From Tachypleus tridentatus (Eukaryota > Arthropoda > Merostomata > Xiphosura > Limulidae), in assembly GCF_004210375.1 (NCBI RefSeq), contig NC_134831.1, positions 45,232,035 through 45,296,034 of the forward strand: a stretch of DNA of 64,000 nt. Reading direction: 5' to 3'. The position numbers were made by a program, and so were the translations under genes. Below the pieces are notes generated by a model. The model saw only the letters and a list, made by a program, of their open reading frames with translations, ran no database searches and was not told the DNA's origin. Of this stretch, positions 54,641 to 64,000 are shown piece after piece. Position 1 is the first letter of the stretch, and every line of letters starts with the position of its first letter.

Positions 54641-56225
54641 AGACGTTGCATGAATATATCTTCTTTATGAATACGTTTCCCCTAAAATCACGGGCTAAAT
54701 ATAGTTGAGCCTAGTTTTTAAAATAAAATAACACACTTGAGCCAGCTAAGCCTAATTTTGAAAATGTAGGTCATAGTCTCTCTGAATTATTGTTTTCTTA
54801 CATCACTACCTTAAAAAGCAGATATTTATTCTCTGTTCCTGATTAACCTTCAAATTACCCACTTAATTTTACATCGTTCACTATCGGTGTGGTTCAAATA
54901 TTGCATCCTATTGAGTAATTTTATGTTTTTTCTTGTTTCAGTACAAAGACTCTATGAAACATAGAATAAAATGACTGACTAATTTTCTATGTAAGATACA
55001 CAGGAAGTTACAGCTGTAGCTGGTGGGATTATTTCTAACACTTTTGATAATTTTTCCTGACATTTCTGTTTGTCAATTTAGCGTTACAAGGGCTCTCAAG
55101 TCGCAAAAAATCCAGAATTTTTTTTTGTAAAATTAAAAATAAAGTGCTTGAGAAACAGTCCATTGTTGTTGTTGTTTCAGAAACAATTATAAAAAATGTA
55201 TATAAAAAACTCTCAGTACAGATTTGAGATTAATAAATAATACGGAAATTCAAAGATCTGAAGACAAGTAGTGAGGAAGTATAGTAGCGCCCCTAGTGAA
55301 CTGCAGGCAATTAAGGTTTGGCTGGATTATTCCCAGTTTTCTTTACTTAATTAATTCTTAACTTAATTAAAAATAAACATTAGGCTTACTTTGCCCAACA
55401 GATAACGCAATTATTAAATACATAAATCGAGCTAAGAACTTGAGAAAGGAATGTAAATTATTTATTAATTAAATTGGACTGTAAATGATATATCCAATCC
55501 TAAATATATTTTTTACAGAGAGTGTTTAAAGTGTTTTCCCGGTAAAGATCAAAAGAAAGTTTGAATATTTGCTGTATATTGTCAAAAACAAACAAACTGA
55601 TAAATATATTATACAGTAAACACTTTCCAACATGATATAAAATTCCATTTAGTAATATTCCATAACATTAGTATACAAGAAGCCGCACAGTCAGTAGCTT
55701 TCACAAGAAGTTTAGTCACTACCCTCCTTTTCTTAACACCAAAAATTCCCCTTACCTCTTTATGTCAGGTGAAGTTACATAGATTACACACGTTGCTGCA
55801 ACAAACACTTTTCAGAGAGATGTTTGTTGTTGTTTGTTTTCATTTTATTTTGGCATCCAAAGAAACGATCTTGTTTTAGTAGTTCAGATATGGATGTAAG
55901 GTCAAGATGTTACTTTGTTTTCTGTTGTACAAAAAAAGAATTGTTTTTGTTGTTTTTCTTCCACTGAATCGATGAACAATTTGGCGAAAGAATAAAAACT
56001 AAAAAGGAAATTCAGCTTCTGCAGTGTCGATTTATTTGTTTGTTTGTTAAAACTTGAAGTTACACACTGCAATTATCGAAACCCGATTTGTTTACGTTAT
56101 AAGCCCCCACACCTGCTGTCGGTTTACAAAGTGACGAATTACTTCACACTAACGTTTAAGAGTTTTGTATCAACTCACACATACCGACTGAGTGGGTTTA
56201 AGACTGATTTGTTCGTTTGGTAAGT
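54641..56225. other. No recognised gene
   Basis: AT-rich sequence with several T-rich and GTTGTTGTT words (55165, 55825, 55945). No frame with family features. Confidence 0.45.
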
Positions 56226-56350
56226 CTTCCACTGCGACATTGGTAAGTCTTCGGATTTACAACGCTAAAATAGGGGGTTTGATTCCCCTCGGTGGACACA
56301 GCAGATAGCCCGATGTGGCTTTGTTATAAGAAAACACACATACACACACT
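56226..56350 (+). mobile_element. SINE family B, full length
   Basis: TCTTCCACTGCGACATTGGT, AAGTCTTCGGATTTACAACG, CTAAAATAGGGGGTTTGATT, CCCCTCGGTGGACACAGCAG, then GATAGCCCGATGTGGCTTTG and a CACACA tail. Confidence 0.88.
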
Positions 56351-56416
56351 CGTTTGGTAAACTGAAATACCATTTAGTGTCTTTTATTTTTGTGCTTCAT
56401 TTCACATATGTTAAGA

Positions 56417-56685
56417 GGCCCGCCATGGCCAGGTTGTTAAGGCACTCGACTCGTAATCTGAGAGTCGCAGGTTCCAATCCCCGTCATACTAAACATGCTC
56501 GCCCTTTCAGCCGTTGGGACGTTATAATGTGATGGTTAATCCCACTATTCGGTGATAAAAGAGTAGCCTAAGAGTTGGTGGTGGGTGGAGATGACTAGTT
56601 AACTTTCATCTGGTAAATTAGGGATGGCTATTGCAGGTAACTCTCGTGTAATTTTGTACGAAATTCTAAAAACAAACAAACAATT
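56417..56685 (+). mobile_element. SINE family A, full length
   Basis: GAGGCCCGCCATGGCCAGGT, A box TGGCCAGGTTG, B box GGTTCCAATCC, and tail (AAAC)n. The CTCTAGTCTTACACTGCTAA block is shortened to CATCTGGTAAATTAGGG. Confidence 0.92.
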
Positions 56686-56822
56686 GCTCCCTGGACCCCA
56701 TGACGCTAGGGCGAGTACCAACGCGATTACAGGGTATTTATCAAAGTTCTGGTTTTGTTTTTAGTATTATAATGTATGTCGAAACAACATATGTATTAAC
56801 TCGTGACTATAGCATGCCAAGC

Positions 56823-56922
56823 TTAACTAATCAGAGTACAATGACCAATCTGAGCCAAGATTACATAAAGTGTTAACTAATCAGAGTACAATGACCAATC
56901 TGAGCCAAGATTACATAAAGTG
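56823..56922 (+). repeat. Exact 50-bp tandem duplication
   Basis: TTAACTAATCAGAGTACAAT... ending AAAGTG occurs twice in a row without a difference (56823-56872, 56873-56922). Confidence 0.9.
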
Positions 56923-57059
56923 TTTTCCAAAACAAAAGTTTCTCAACAGCTTGGAAAATAAATCAATTTCTTAAATATTATCCCATAAAGGCCTCTACAA
57001 AACAGGCCTTGTGGTGGGCATATTGGAATACACACAAACACACACATGTAATAAATATA

Positions 57060-57950
57060 CGAGGGATGGACAGAAAAGAGTGGTCCCCTTGAAAATGTTC
57101 TTAATTTGTTATATCTTTTAATAAATAACAGAAAATATATAAAACTATATGTCTTCAGAACACACTCGAAGAGATCTGTTGAAATATGACCTCAAATTCT
57201 AATTTTAACTCTGATCTCATAAATACGTGAACATTTTATGATTTTAGTTGCATATTCTCATAAGAAGTGTTGTGCACTTGTTGTAGTTTGTTTCTTAAGT
57301 ATTATTATTTCACTTAGCTTACAAAGTGGTTAAACAAGTTTCTATACAATTGTGAAGTCGTTAAAAGATATTATAAAAATAAGAGAATTGATGTTATGGA
57401 AAGGCCAGGTCAATCACCTGATATCAATCCGATTGAAGATTTATGGGCTTAGATGAACGAATTAACTGTAGATCGCAAGTCAGACACGGAAGGTGAACTT
57501 TTTGAAGTACTCAAAGAAGGATGGCAGCTAGTCACTCAGGAATATCTGTACAAACTCAGTGAAAGTATGCCATCTCAAAATCCAAGGGAATGTTGACTAA
57601 CGATTAACTTGTGAAGCTGAATTGTGTTATTTTGTGTTTCATTTTTATTTTCGATTATCGCAGAGAAATTTTTTGTTAATTTTGTCAGCTAAGTGGAATA
57701 AGAAGATCTAAGTAACTACAGCACGTGCACAACATACTTTATGAGAATATGTAACTAAAATCATGAAAAATTCAGGTATTTATAAAACCCAGTGTTAAAA
57801 TTAGGGTTTGGAATCATATTTGAACATATCTTTTCGAGTACGTTCTAAAGACATATAACTTTATATATTTTTTGTGTTATCTAATAAAAGATATAACAAA
57901 TTTACAACATTTTCAGGGGGGGCACATCCCCTGTGTTCTTTCATCCTGTT
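57060..57950 (+). mobile_element. Tc1-like element with ~220-bp inverted repeats
   Basis: The left 220 bp (GGATGGACAGAAAAGAGTGG... AGTTGCATATTCTCATAAG) matches the complement of the right 220 bp with moderate divergence. A TA precedes the left end. Between them the plus strand encodes only a Tc1-type C-terminal end: RPGQSPDINPIEDLWA, with the D and E of the DDE core, then a stop and a helix-rich tail (EGWQLVTQEYLYKLSESMP). Most of the transposase gene is gone. The right end is not sharply placed (57950-57958). Confidence 0.88.
57395..57597 (+). pseudogene. Tc1-like transposase C-terminal fragment
   Basis: The PGQSPDINPIEDLW block is the Tc1 signature (WP.QSPDLNPIENLW) that contains the final catalytic Glu. 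A stop (TAG) replaces the codon after W-A (GGGCTTAG). The remaining frame ends near TTGACTAA. Confidence 0.85.
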
Positions 57951-58056
57951 GTCACGAATAAAATCAAACTTGTTATGTGACCTATTTCTGTTGGTTTACA
58001 CATCGTAACTTATGTCATAGTTTACGCGTTAGTAAATGGAAAGTCTCTCTAAAAGT

Positions 58057-58190
58057 GCCTCCAGTGACACACAGCGACATATCTGCGGACTCACACTGCT
58101 AAAAACCGGGTTCAGATACCCGTAGTGGGCAGAGCACATATACCCCACTGTGTAGCTTTGTGCTTAATTCTAAACAAACAAACAAAATCC
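58057..58190 (+). mobile_element. SINE family C, full length
   Basis: TGCCTCCAGTGACACACAGC, GACATATCTGCGGACTCACA, CCGGGTTCAGATACCCGTAG, GGGCAGAGCACATATACCCC, then TGTGTAGCTTTGTGCTTAAT and an AAAC tail. The T arm (CGGGTTCAGATACCCG) still pairs perfectly. Confidence 0.9.
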
Positions 58191-58434
58191 TCTGTAAATA
58201 CTTGAGGCCGAAAAAATAAAACAAAAGATGATATCAAAATGTAGAGAATTCTCCTAGCGGATTTTTTGTATATTAATTGCTTAACAAGAATGAAGGTTAA
58301 AGAAAGATAAAAATTGATGGCTTCAAACCCTTTCCCACTGTTTAAAGACATATATTGGTCGGTAATTTCAACTTGACGGCAAATTATACAAGACATTAGA
58401 AGTCCTAGTGTGTGCAGGTATACTTGTTTATGAT

Positions 58435-58640
58435 TTTAAAATACTGACTAGATGGAAGTAAGTCAGTCAGACTGCAGCATCCGCCGCCAAAATGACTCGG
58501 TCTGGCTTGGAATCGAGTAACGGAATTGCCTGTCACTTTTATAATGCACCCATAACTGAAAGTATTGAGTATGATCATCATAGCGGTTCGAGCCTTACAC
58601 CTTTCGTCGGAAGCTTGACATATGACTACTAAATCACGCT
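58435..58640 (-). mobile_element. SINE family D, old copy
   Basis: GACTAGATGGAAGTAAGTCA, CAGCATCCGCCGCCAA, ATAATGCACCCATAACTGAA and GCGGTTCGAGCC follow the A/D order. The long minus frame across it (58722-58405) is a by-product. Confidence 0.6.
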
Positions 58641-59605
58641 GGACTCCAAAAAACGAATGGAGGACATGACATGCGTAAATATGATTTATTCTAAGTTTTA
58701 TAATGTACCCAAAGCTTTTCAAACACCTTTTAACAAGATGGAATCGAAAACGTGTGTGCAGAAATAAAACTTAAGACTACCATATTTTCTTCTCCCTCAA
58801 GTAAGCTGGCTTAAGTTTTGTGATAACATAAGACAGCTTCAAAGTAAAATAAACAATAGAATACTGTAAGAATGAGATGTACAGATATATCACAGCTATT
58901 TTTTTGTCTAATACCATCCAACTAATAACACTTTTAATACAGCGTAGCGATAAAAAAATAAAAATAAAACTTCAACACGGTTGATTCGCTCTTATTGGAA
59001 AACCTTGCTAGAATCCATCAGAGCAACTTTATTCTCAAATCTCCTTAACACGTTTTTTCCTTACTGCACGTGTACTGTAGTATACACGTGCTATTGTTGT
59101 TCCTTTCTCTTCAGTTGCGACGATCAGAAAAATATAAGACACTGATCATTAAAAACCAAATACAGTTTCCTTATGCAGCATTCAGTACTTTAGATTTACA
59201 GATGATTTAGCATTATTTCCGTCACGTTCGTTTTGTAAGAACATTTGTTTTGTTTCCTTATTCGTGTTCCTAAGTGTTCGTTCCACTGATCAAATTCGAA
59301 AGCCTTTTACTTTAACTGAATAACATGAAACGTTGAACTTAGTGAAGCGATTATTATACGGTTTCAGGCTTCTTTTCTTAATGTTAAAACCTTCTTAAGA
59401 CAAATGATACGAAACTTAATAGCATGATATACTCCACATTTACTTTTCCAGGGTTACCAGTTTTAGGGTTTTTTTCTTAGTGTTACGACGATTATGAAAT
59501 TTGAATCTGATGTGTATGAACTGAATAAGATTTCTGTATTCGCACCCACGTCTTTTTAGTGGATATATAGAAATTACTGTTTCTTGAAAGATTCATGGAG
59601 TGTGT
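58641..59605. other. No recognised gene
   Basis: AT-rich sequence. GCACGTGTACTGTAGTATAC, ACGTGC near 59067-59092 is an inverted CACGTG-type word pair (GCACGTGTAC / GTATACACGTGC). Confidence 0.4.
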
Positions 59606-59723
59606 ACGTGTGATTTTCTTATAGCAAAGCCATTTAGGTTATCTGCTGAGCCCACCAAGGAGAATCGAACCCTTGAGTTTAGTGTTGCAAATCCGTAGAC
59701 TTACCGCTGTACTAGCGAGGGCC
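59606..59723 (-). mobile_element. SINE family B, full length
   Basis: TTTTCTTATAGCAAAGCCAT, GTTATCTGCTGAGCCCACCA and the head (GAATCGAACCCTTGAGTTTA, TTACCGCTGTACTAGCGAGGG). Confidence 0.9.
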
Positions 59724-59884
59724 AAAATTTATGGAATCATACCACTTCGCTCAAAGGATTATGTGAAAAAAAAGAAAACAGTTGACATGTTTTGTTTTTT
59801 TGGTGTTTCAATAAATTTGACGCAGTTATCTTGGGTAATGTTTACCTTTGATTGGTTAGAATACAGGATAAAGTTGCAAGTTGG

Positions 59885-60035
59885 AAGATAACGAAAGAGC
59901 GAAAGTAAGAGAAATGTAGGGAAAAATGAGCAGGAGAGAAATAGGAAGTGGGAAACAAAATGAGTAAATGGGAAAGAAAAGAGACTTGGGGAAGAGCAAA
60001 CGAATGGCAGTGAGGGGAAAACAGAGACAGAGAGT
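59885..60035 (+). repeat. Purine-rich strand-asymmetric tract
   Basis: About 150 bases are nearly all A and G on the plus strand (for example GGAAAGAAAAGAGACTTGGG). The complementary frames look like Phe/Ser-rich proteins but are a composition effect. Confidence 0.7.
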
Positions 60036-60257
60036 GAATACATTCTATATCATAGACATTTTTTAGACTTAAGACGACAAAATTCAAACAAGAGCAGTTG
60101 AAACGATTGATTATTGTTAGAAAGGTTATCACTGCGTCACAGACAATTCCAATTTTTTTGGACACGAGTCCAGTTGAAAGATTCCTCAGACACTTGTCAA
60201 GGAAACGAAAAATATTGTACTACTTATTATGCATATTTTTGTTTGTTTTTTCGTTAA

Positions 60258-60325
60258 TTAGTTTTATCCTCTGTCTTCGTAATATAATTGTTAATTAGTT
60301 TTATCCTTCGTAATATAATTGTTTC
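60258..60325 (+). repeat. Short direct duplication
   Basis: TTAATTAGTTTTATCC followed by CTTCGTAATATAATTGTT occurs twice, about 36 bp apart. Confidence 0.75.
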
Positions 60326-60956
60326 GGATGTTTGTGTAAAGCTAAACGAGGGCTATCCATCCCAGATTCTCGTCTAATAGACCAGGGGCAAGATAGACGA
60401 TCAATATCGCCCACTAAAAACTTTTATCTGACTAACTAGTGGAACTTTAAAGTCACTTTTATAAAGTACACAAATCCTAGAGTGTAGAAGTCGATTTATT
60501 TTGTTGTAGTTGTACTCGACCCATGACCTAAGGTCCAATATCTGGCAGTGGGCTTCGCTAGAAAGAATGGTACAACACAATGAATAGATTACTGATGAGG
60601 TTCTTTGTAAAAAATGGTAAAATTTCATGCTGGTATTCTCCTCAACACAGCACCAGTTAAACAGATTACTAACACATGTGGTAATTTGTAAGAAGTGGAA
60701 TTCACTTCCTATTCACCAGAATTCACTACTAGAGTACCTGGTATATTTCTCGTTTTTTTGAAAACCGGTATTGAATTCCATCATTGTTTCTAGTTCTTAA
60801 CATAGCGCATGAACGGTAATGTTAACTGTAAGAAATCGTGATATTCCAGACAGCGAGACTATGTGTTGACAAAGGTGAGCAGATGAACTCTTTTATCGAA
60901 AATAAGCAAAGTTACTCATGGCGTACTTGGCGTTTATTTCGTTGGCCTTGAAAAAC
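60326..60956. other. No recognised gene
   Basis: A SINE scrap at 60333-60365 (TGTAAAGCTAAACGAGGGCT) and otherwise unique AT-rich sequence. Confidence 0.4.
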
Positions 60957-61187
60957 TGTTTATTTGTTTTGAGCTTCGCGCAAAGCTACACGATGGGCTA
61001 TCTGCGCTAGCAGTTCCTAATTTATCAGTGTAAGACTAGAGGGAAGGCAGCTAGTCACCAACGAATAGTGGGATTGACCGTTACATTATAACGCTCCCAC
61101 GGCTAGCATGTTTAGTGTAAATGGGATTCGAACGCGCGACCCTCAACTTAGAGTTGAGTGCCTTAACTACATGGCCATGCCGGGCAT
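60957..61187 (-). mobile_element. SINE family A with internal deletion
   Basis: The copy jumps from GGCAGCTAGTC straight to ACCAACGAATAGTGGGATTG, losing about 40 bp of body. A second gap lies after CCACGGCTAG. Head and tail are present (ATGCCGGGC at the end). Confidence 0.9.
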
Positions 61188-61287
61188 TTGAAAAACTGAA
61201 CGACAATAAATGGTTCGATGGTGGCCTAGTTCACGTGTCATTGCCGCAAAAACAAATTTTTAAAAATCTTACTCGGATTATATATCC

Positions 61288-61385
61288 ATGACGGCTAAAT
61301 TCCATTATTCAATCAGAGAACTGTGGCCCAAAAGTCGGCGGTGGGTTCTGTTGACTAGATTAAGGCCCTCTAGTCAGATACTTAA
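61288..61385 (+). repeat. Family A/D body fragment, plus orientation
   Basis: ATGACGGCTAAATTCCATTA, GTGGCCCAAAAGTCGGCGGT and GGGTTCTGTTGACTAGATTA are body blocks without head or tail. Confidence 0.6.
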
Positions 61386-61854
61386 GATGGTTGAAGCAGA
61401 AAATGTTTCAGTGACTTCAAGCAATTATCCGAAAAAACAAATAAACGAAATTTTGTTTCAATTTGGAGTGAATAAAATTTCCCAAGAAATTAAAGTTTTT
61501 TTAAATATATTTTCAACATTTTTGCTTATTCTGAAAACTTCCAATTTCCCAAAAAAATAATCGAGAAATATATAGAGTAGTAGTGATTAGAGGTCAAATA
61601 GTTGGACGTTTCTTCATTAAGAAACAGACAAAACAGACACGAGCTGTGATTTATAGTGTGGGTTGTTTGCAAGGAATCGGATGAGAATAATTACGGTCAA
61701 TTAATTAGATGAGATTACCATCGTTACACCGAACACGAGATTCCCTATTTCCGACGTAACAATTGCAAAACATATCAGTATGAATTTGCAGTTTTAATCT
61801 GTTCGTAACCAGTAATTATAGTTTGTTTGCATTACATATTACAAGTTTTGTTTG
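61386..61854. other. No recognised gene
   Basis: AT-rich sequence without features. Confidence 0.4.
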
Positions 61855-61975
61855 TTTGTAGTTAAGCACAAAGCTACACAATGAGCTATCTATGCTCTGC
61901 CCACCACGGGTATCGAAACACGGTTTCTAAAGTTATAAGTCCAAAGATATTCCGCTGTGTCTCTGGGATGCTTAT
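61855..61975 (-). mobile_element. SINE family C, full length
   Basis: GTTAAGCACAAAGCTACACA, GAGCTATCTATGCTCTGCCC, ACCACGGGTATCGAAACACG and the head ATTCCGCTGTGTCTCTGGGA. Confidence 0.88.
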
Positions 61976-62276
61976 TGAAAACGTGTAGAGATTATTATGT
62001 TTACTTAATAGTCGTGCGCGAAACGCTTCCTAAGGGACTGTTTATAGTTAAAGTACAAAGCCTGGATAACTGAACTTGGGGTTTGACGTCGGAAATTCAA
62101 TATGCTGTTACTTAAATATGTTTATTCTTCCAGAAGAATGCTATATATCTTTATTATCATAATATTAACGTTAAAAAAACAACAACAAAAACAAAACCAA
62201 ACCTAAATGCAGTATCTGCTGTTTTCAATGTGAACGCAATCTTATGTAACGACTAAGTTAGAATTTCGAATATTCA

Positions 62277-62405
62277 GACAGAGCTATCCCTAGTTTAGGA
62301 CTTCTAGTCAGAAGGAGGGCAACCAGTTAAAAGTACCTACTGTTTACATGACTTATTTAGAATCAGTGGAGGTATTTACTGTCTCATTCATAACGCTCCC
62401 ATATT
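62277..62405 (-). repeat. SINE family D fragment
   Basis: GAGCTATCCCTAGTTTAGGA, CTTCTAGTCAGAAGGAGGGC and TCATTCATAACGCTCCCATA are diverged family blocks. Confidence 0.55.
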
Positions 62406-62616
62406 CCAAACTGCAGAACAATTTTAATGGAGTATCGCCTTAAATCTTCTATAAGAAGAACGTTAACCAAAAATTAAAGAAAATCGTTGTTTATAAAATT
62501 ATCATTAGCAGTAATATTTATATAAATTCGAAATAGACACTTATGTGGTTAGATGATTTTGTCCTGAAATATTTCATAAGTTGCTCGATGTACCTATATA
62601 CCATTGATTCGACGAT

Positions 62617-62995
62617 AGACCCAGCATGGCCGAGGGGCTAGGAGGTTCGACTTGTAATATGAGGGTGAATACAAGTCACATCATGGGGTTTTATAAAATT
62701 ACGATCAATCCCACTATTCATGTCCCCAGCTGGTACAGCGGTAAGTCTACGGATTTACAACGCGAAAATCAGTGGTTCGATTCCCCTTGGTGGACTCAGC
62801 AGGTAGCCCAATGTGGCTTTGTTATAAGAAAAACAAAAATACACCTATTGTTCATTGGCAAAATAAGACCCCAAGAGTTGGCGGTCGATAGCGATGACTA
62901 ACTGCCTTTCCTTTAGTCTTACACTGCTAAATTAGGAACGGGTAGCGCAGATATCCCTGATGTATCTTTGCGCGAAATTCAAAACAAGCAAACAG
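62617..62995 (+). mobile_element. SINE family A split by a nested family B copy
   Basis: Left part: GACCCAGCATGGCCGAGGGG, then body to CAATCCCACTATTCA. Right part resumes at CATTGGCAAAATAAGACCCC, AAGAGTTGGCGG and ends GCGCGAAATTCAAAACAAGC. The B box has been deleted or scrambled (GGGTGAATACAAGTCACATC). Confidence 0.9.
62727..62845 (+). mobile_element. SINE family B nested in family A
   Basis: CCCCAGCTGGTACAGCGGTA, AGTCTACGGATTTACAACGC, a B box GGTTCGATTCC, CTTGGTGGACTCAGCAGGTA, GCCCAATGTGGCTTTG and a tail AAAAACAAAAATACAC. CTATT and TTCAT words on both sides suggest a short target duplication of about 8-10 bp, slightly altered. Confidence 0.92.
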
Positions 62996-63365
62996 AATTA
63001 ACATGTTTACGAAAACTATGCCTTACAATTTGAGCATAGAGATGAAAGATGGTTTCTCATTTTAACAGAAACTAAATCTACTATATTTTACTGAAAAGTA
63101 AAAAGATTGTTTCAGTAATAAGACGTCTAAGTGTAGAAATTAAATTAGTTTCGCGAGTATTCATTGGAGAACCAGAAAAAGTCAATAATTCCATTTTAGT
63201 TGTACTTTATACAAGATAGATGTTGAATGAGAACTGTTTCTGTGGTAAAGAATTATTAGAAGATGTAATATCTCTTACTGTCGCTAATATAATTTGGAAT
63301 TAATATTTCATGTAAAAAATATGAATTTTTAAAAAATTAATTACAACTTTGTGCGATAGGTTTTA
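62996..63365. other. No recognised gene
   Basis: AT-rich sequence without features. Confidence 0.45.
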
Positions 63366-63490
63366 TTGGTTTGTTTGTTGTTAAGGGCAAAATTATACAA
63401 GAGGCTATTTGTTCTTTGTCAAATGCGGATACTTAAATTAGTTTTTTTGGTGTTGTAAGTCTTTAAACGTAGCATTGAATCACAGGGAGG
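63366..63490 (-). mobile_element. SINE family C, old copy
   Basis: TTTGTTTGTTGTTAAGGGCA, AAATTATACAAGAGGCTATT and a much altered head (GTTGTAAGTCTTTAAACGTA, GAATCACAGGG). Confidence 0.65.
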
Positions 63491-64000
63491 AATTTTCAAT
63501 AGAAACTGTAAAACATTTATTAACTCTCTGTGACAAGATGTTTATAAAGAGTCATTATGAGATTTTTGATAACTTTGATCACGTTGTAGATTAATATTAA
63601 TAATATGTATTTGCTTTCTCTTTCAAAAGTATTTATTATAACTAAGTCTCAATTACAATCAAATATGTAGGTCACCTAAAGTACACTTTAATTTCCAGTG
63701 CTAATGGCAGTCGAGCCAGTAAAAGTTCTGCCATTATTTCTTTAACTGAATTTAAAGATAATAACACAGTAGATATTAGATTTGATTACCGTACTGTTGC
63801 CCCTGAGCTTCTCTGTTGTATAAACTCACAGATGAATTTTTGACCGGAGCATGAACGTCTGGAGAATATATTCCATGTGGGGGTAAACCATCGCAGAGTG
63901 CAACCCATTTGACTTTAAGTTTGAATTCGATTATCTAGCTGATTACCACTTATTATAAACCTAATCTCGTCATTTATATTCAATTAATGCAATTTTTAGA
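63491..64000. other. No recognised gene at the right edge
   Basis: AT-rich sequence; no frame or repeat noticed. Confidence 0.45.

Noticed and set aside
58405..58722. 105-codon minus frame
   Set aside because: It crosses an old SINE D copy and is a by-product.
59759..60165. Phe/Ser-rich minus frames with membrane-like look
   Set aside because: They are the complement of the purine-rich tract.

Overview
This window is AT-rich, intron-dominated animal DNA. The many tRNA-derived SINEs, Jockey-type non-LTR remnants, mariner and Tc1 elements, and eukaryotic splice sites point to an arthropod. The SINE type suggests a chelicerate, possibly a horseshoe crab, but that attribution is inference from memory, not a search. 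No bacterial, plasmid or phage gene organisation is visible.

The only convincing host gene lies on the minus strand. I assemble it from three large coding exons: 24653-21358, 13287-12743 and 12270-10562. Both internal junctions have GT/AG sites and matching phases (2/2 and 1/1), and together they give 5550 nt, or 1850 codons, with no stop. A candidate 5' UTR exon ends at a GTAAGT donor at 37290. Joining it to exon 2 places the exon-2 ATG in a good Kozak context. A weakly supported last exon at 8920-8843 would supply the stop. The product is a very large, Ser/Lys/Glu-rich, mostly disordered and probably nuclear protein. It has several basic NLS-like clusters, a 21-residue repeat array, a 15-residue repeat array, a PLDLT (CtBP-type) motif, one LXXLL motif and a coiled coil. 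I do not recognise its family; a transcriptional co-regulator is the best inference.

Region by region: 1-3.6 kb is a decayed Jockey-like LINE on the minus strand that runs off the left edge. 4.2-6.1 kb holds a palindromic Penelope-like relic and a second LINE relic. 6.6-9.4 kb is SINE-rich. 8.8-37.7 kb is the host gene, with introns carrying a deleted mariner (17.6-18.6 kb) and many SINEs. 37.3-37.8 kb is CpG-rich and looks like a promoter. 38-64 kb shows no convincing gene. It holds SINEs, a second deleted mariner (41.4-42.3 kb), a perfect 374-bp tandem duplication (43.7-44.4 kb), a 1.6-kb minisatellite of 48-bp units (44.9-46.6 kb), several small tandem arrays and a Tc1-like element with ~220-bp inverted repeats (57.1-57.9 kb).

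Three SINE families (here A, B and C) have different tRNA-like heads but a related 3' tail, so they were probably mobilised by one LINE machinery. Family D is an older relative of A. Two cases of one SINE inserted inside another give relative ages.
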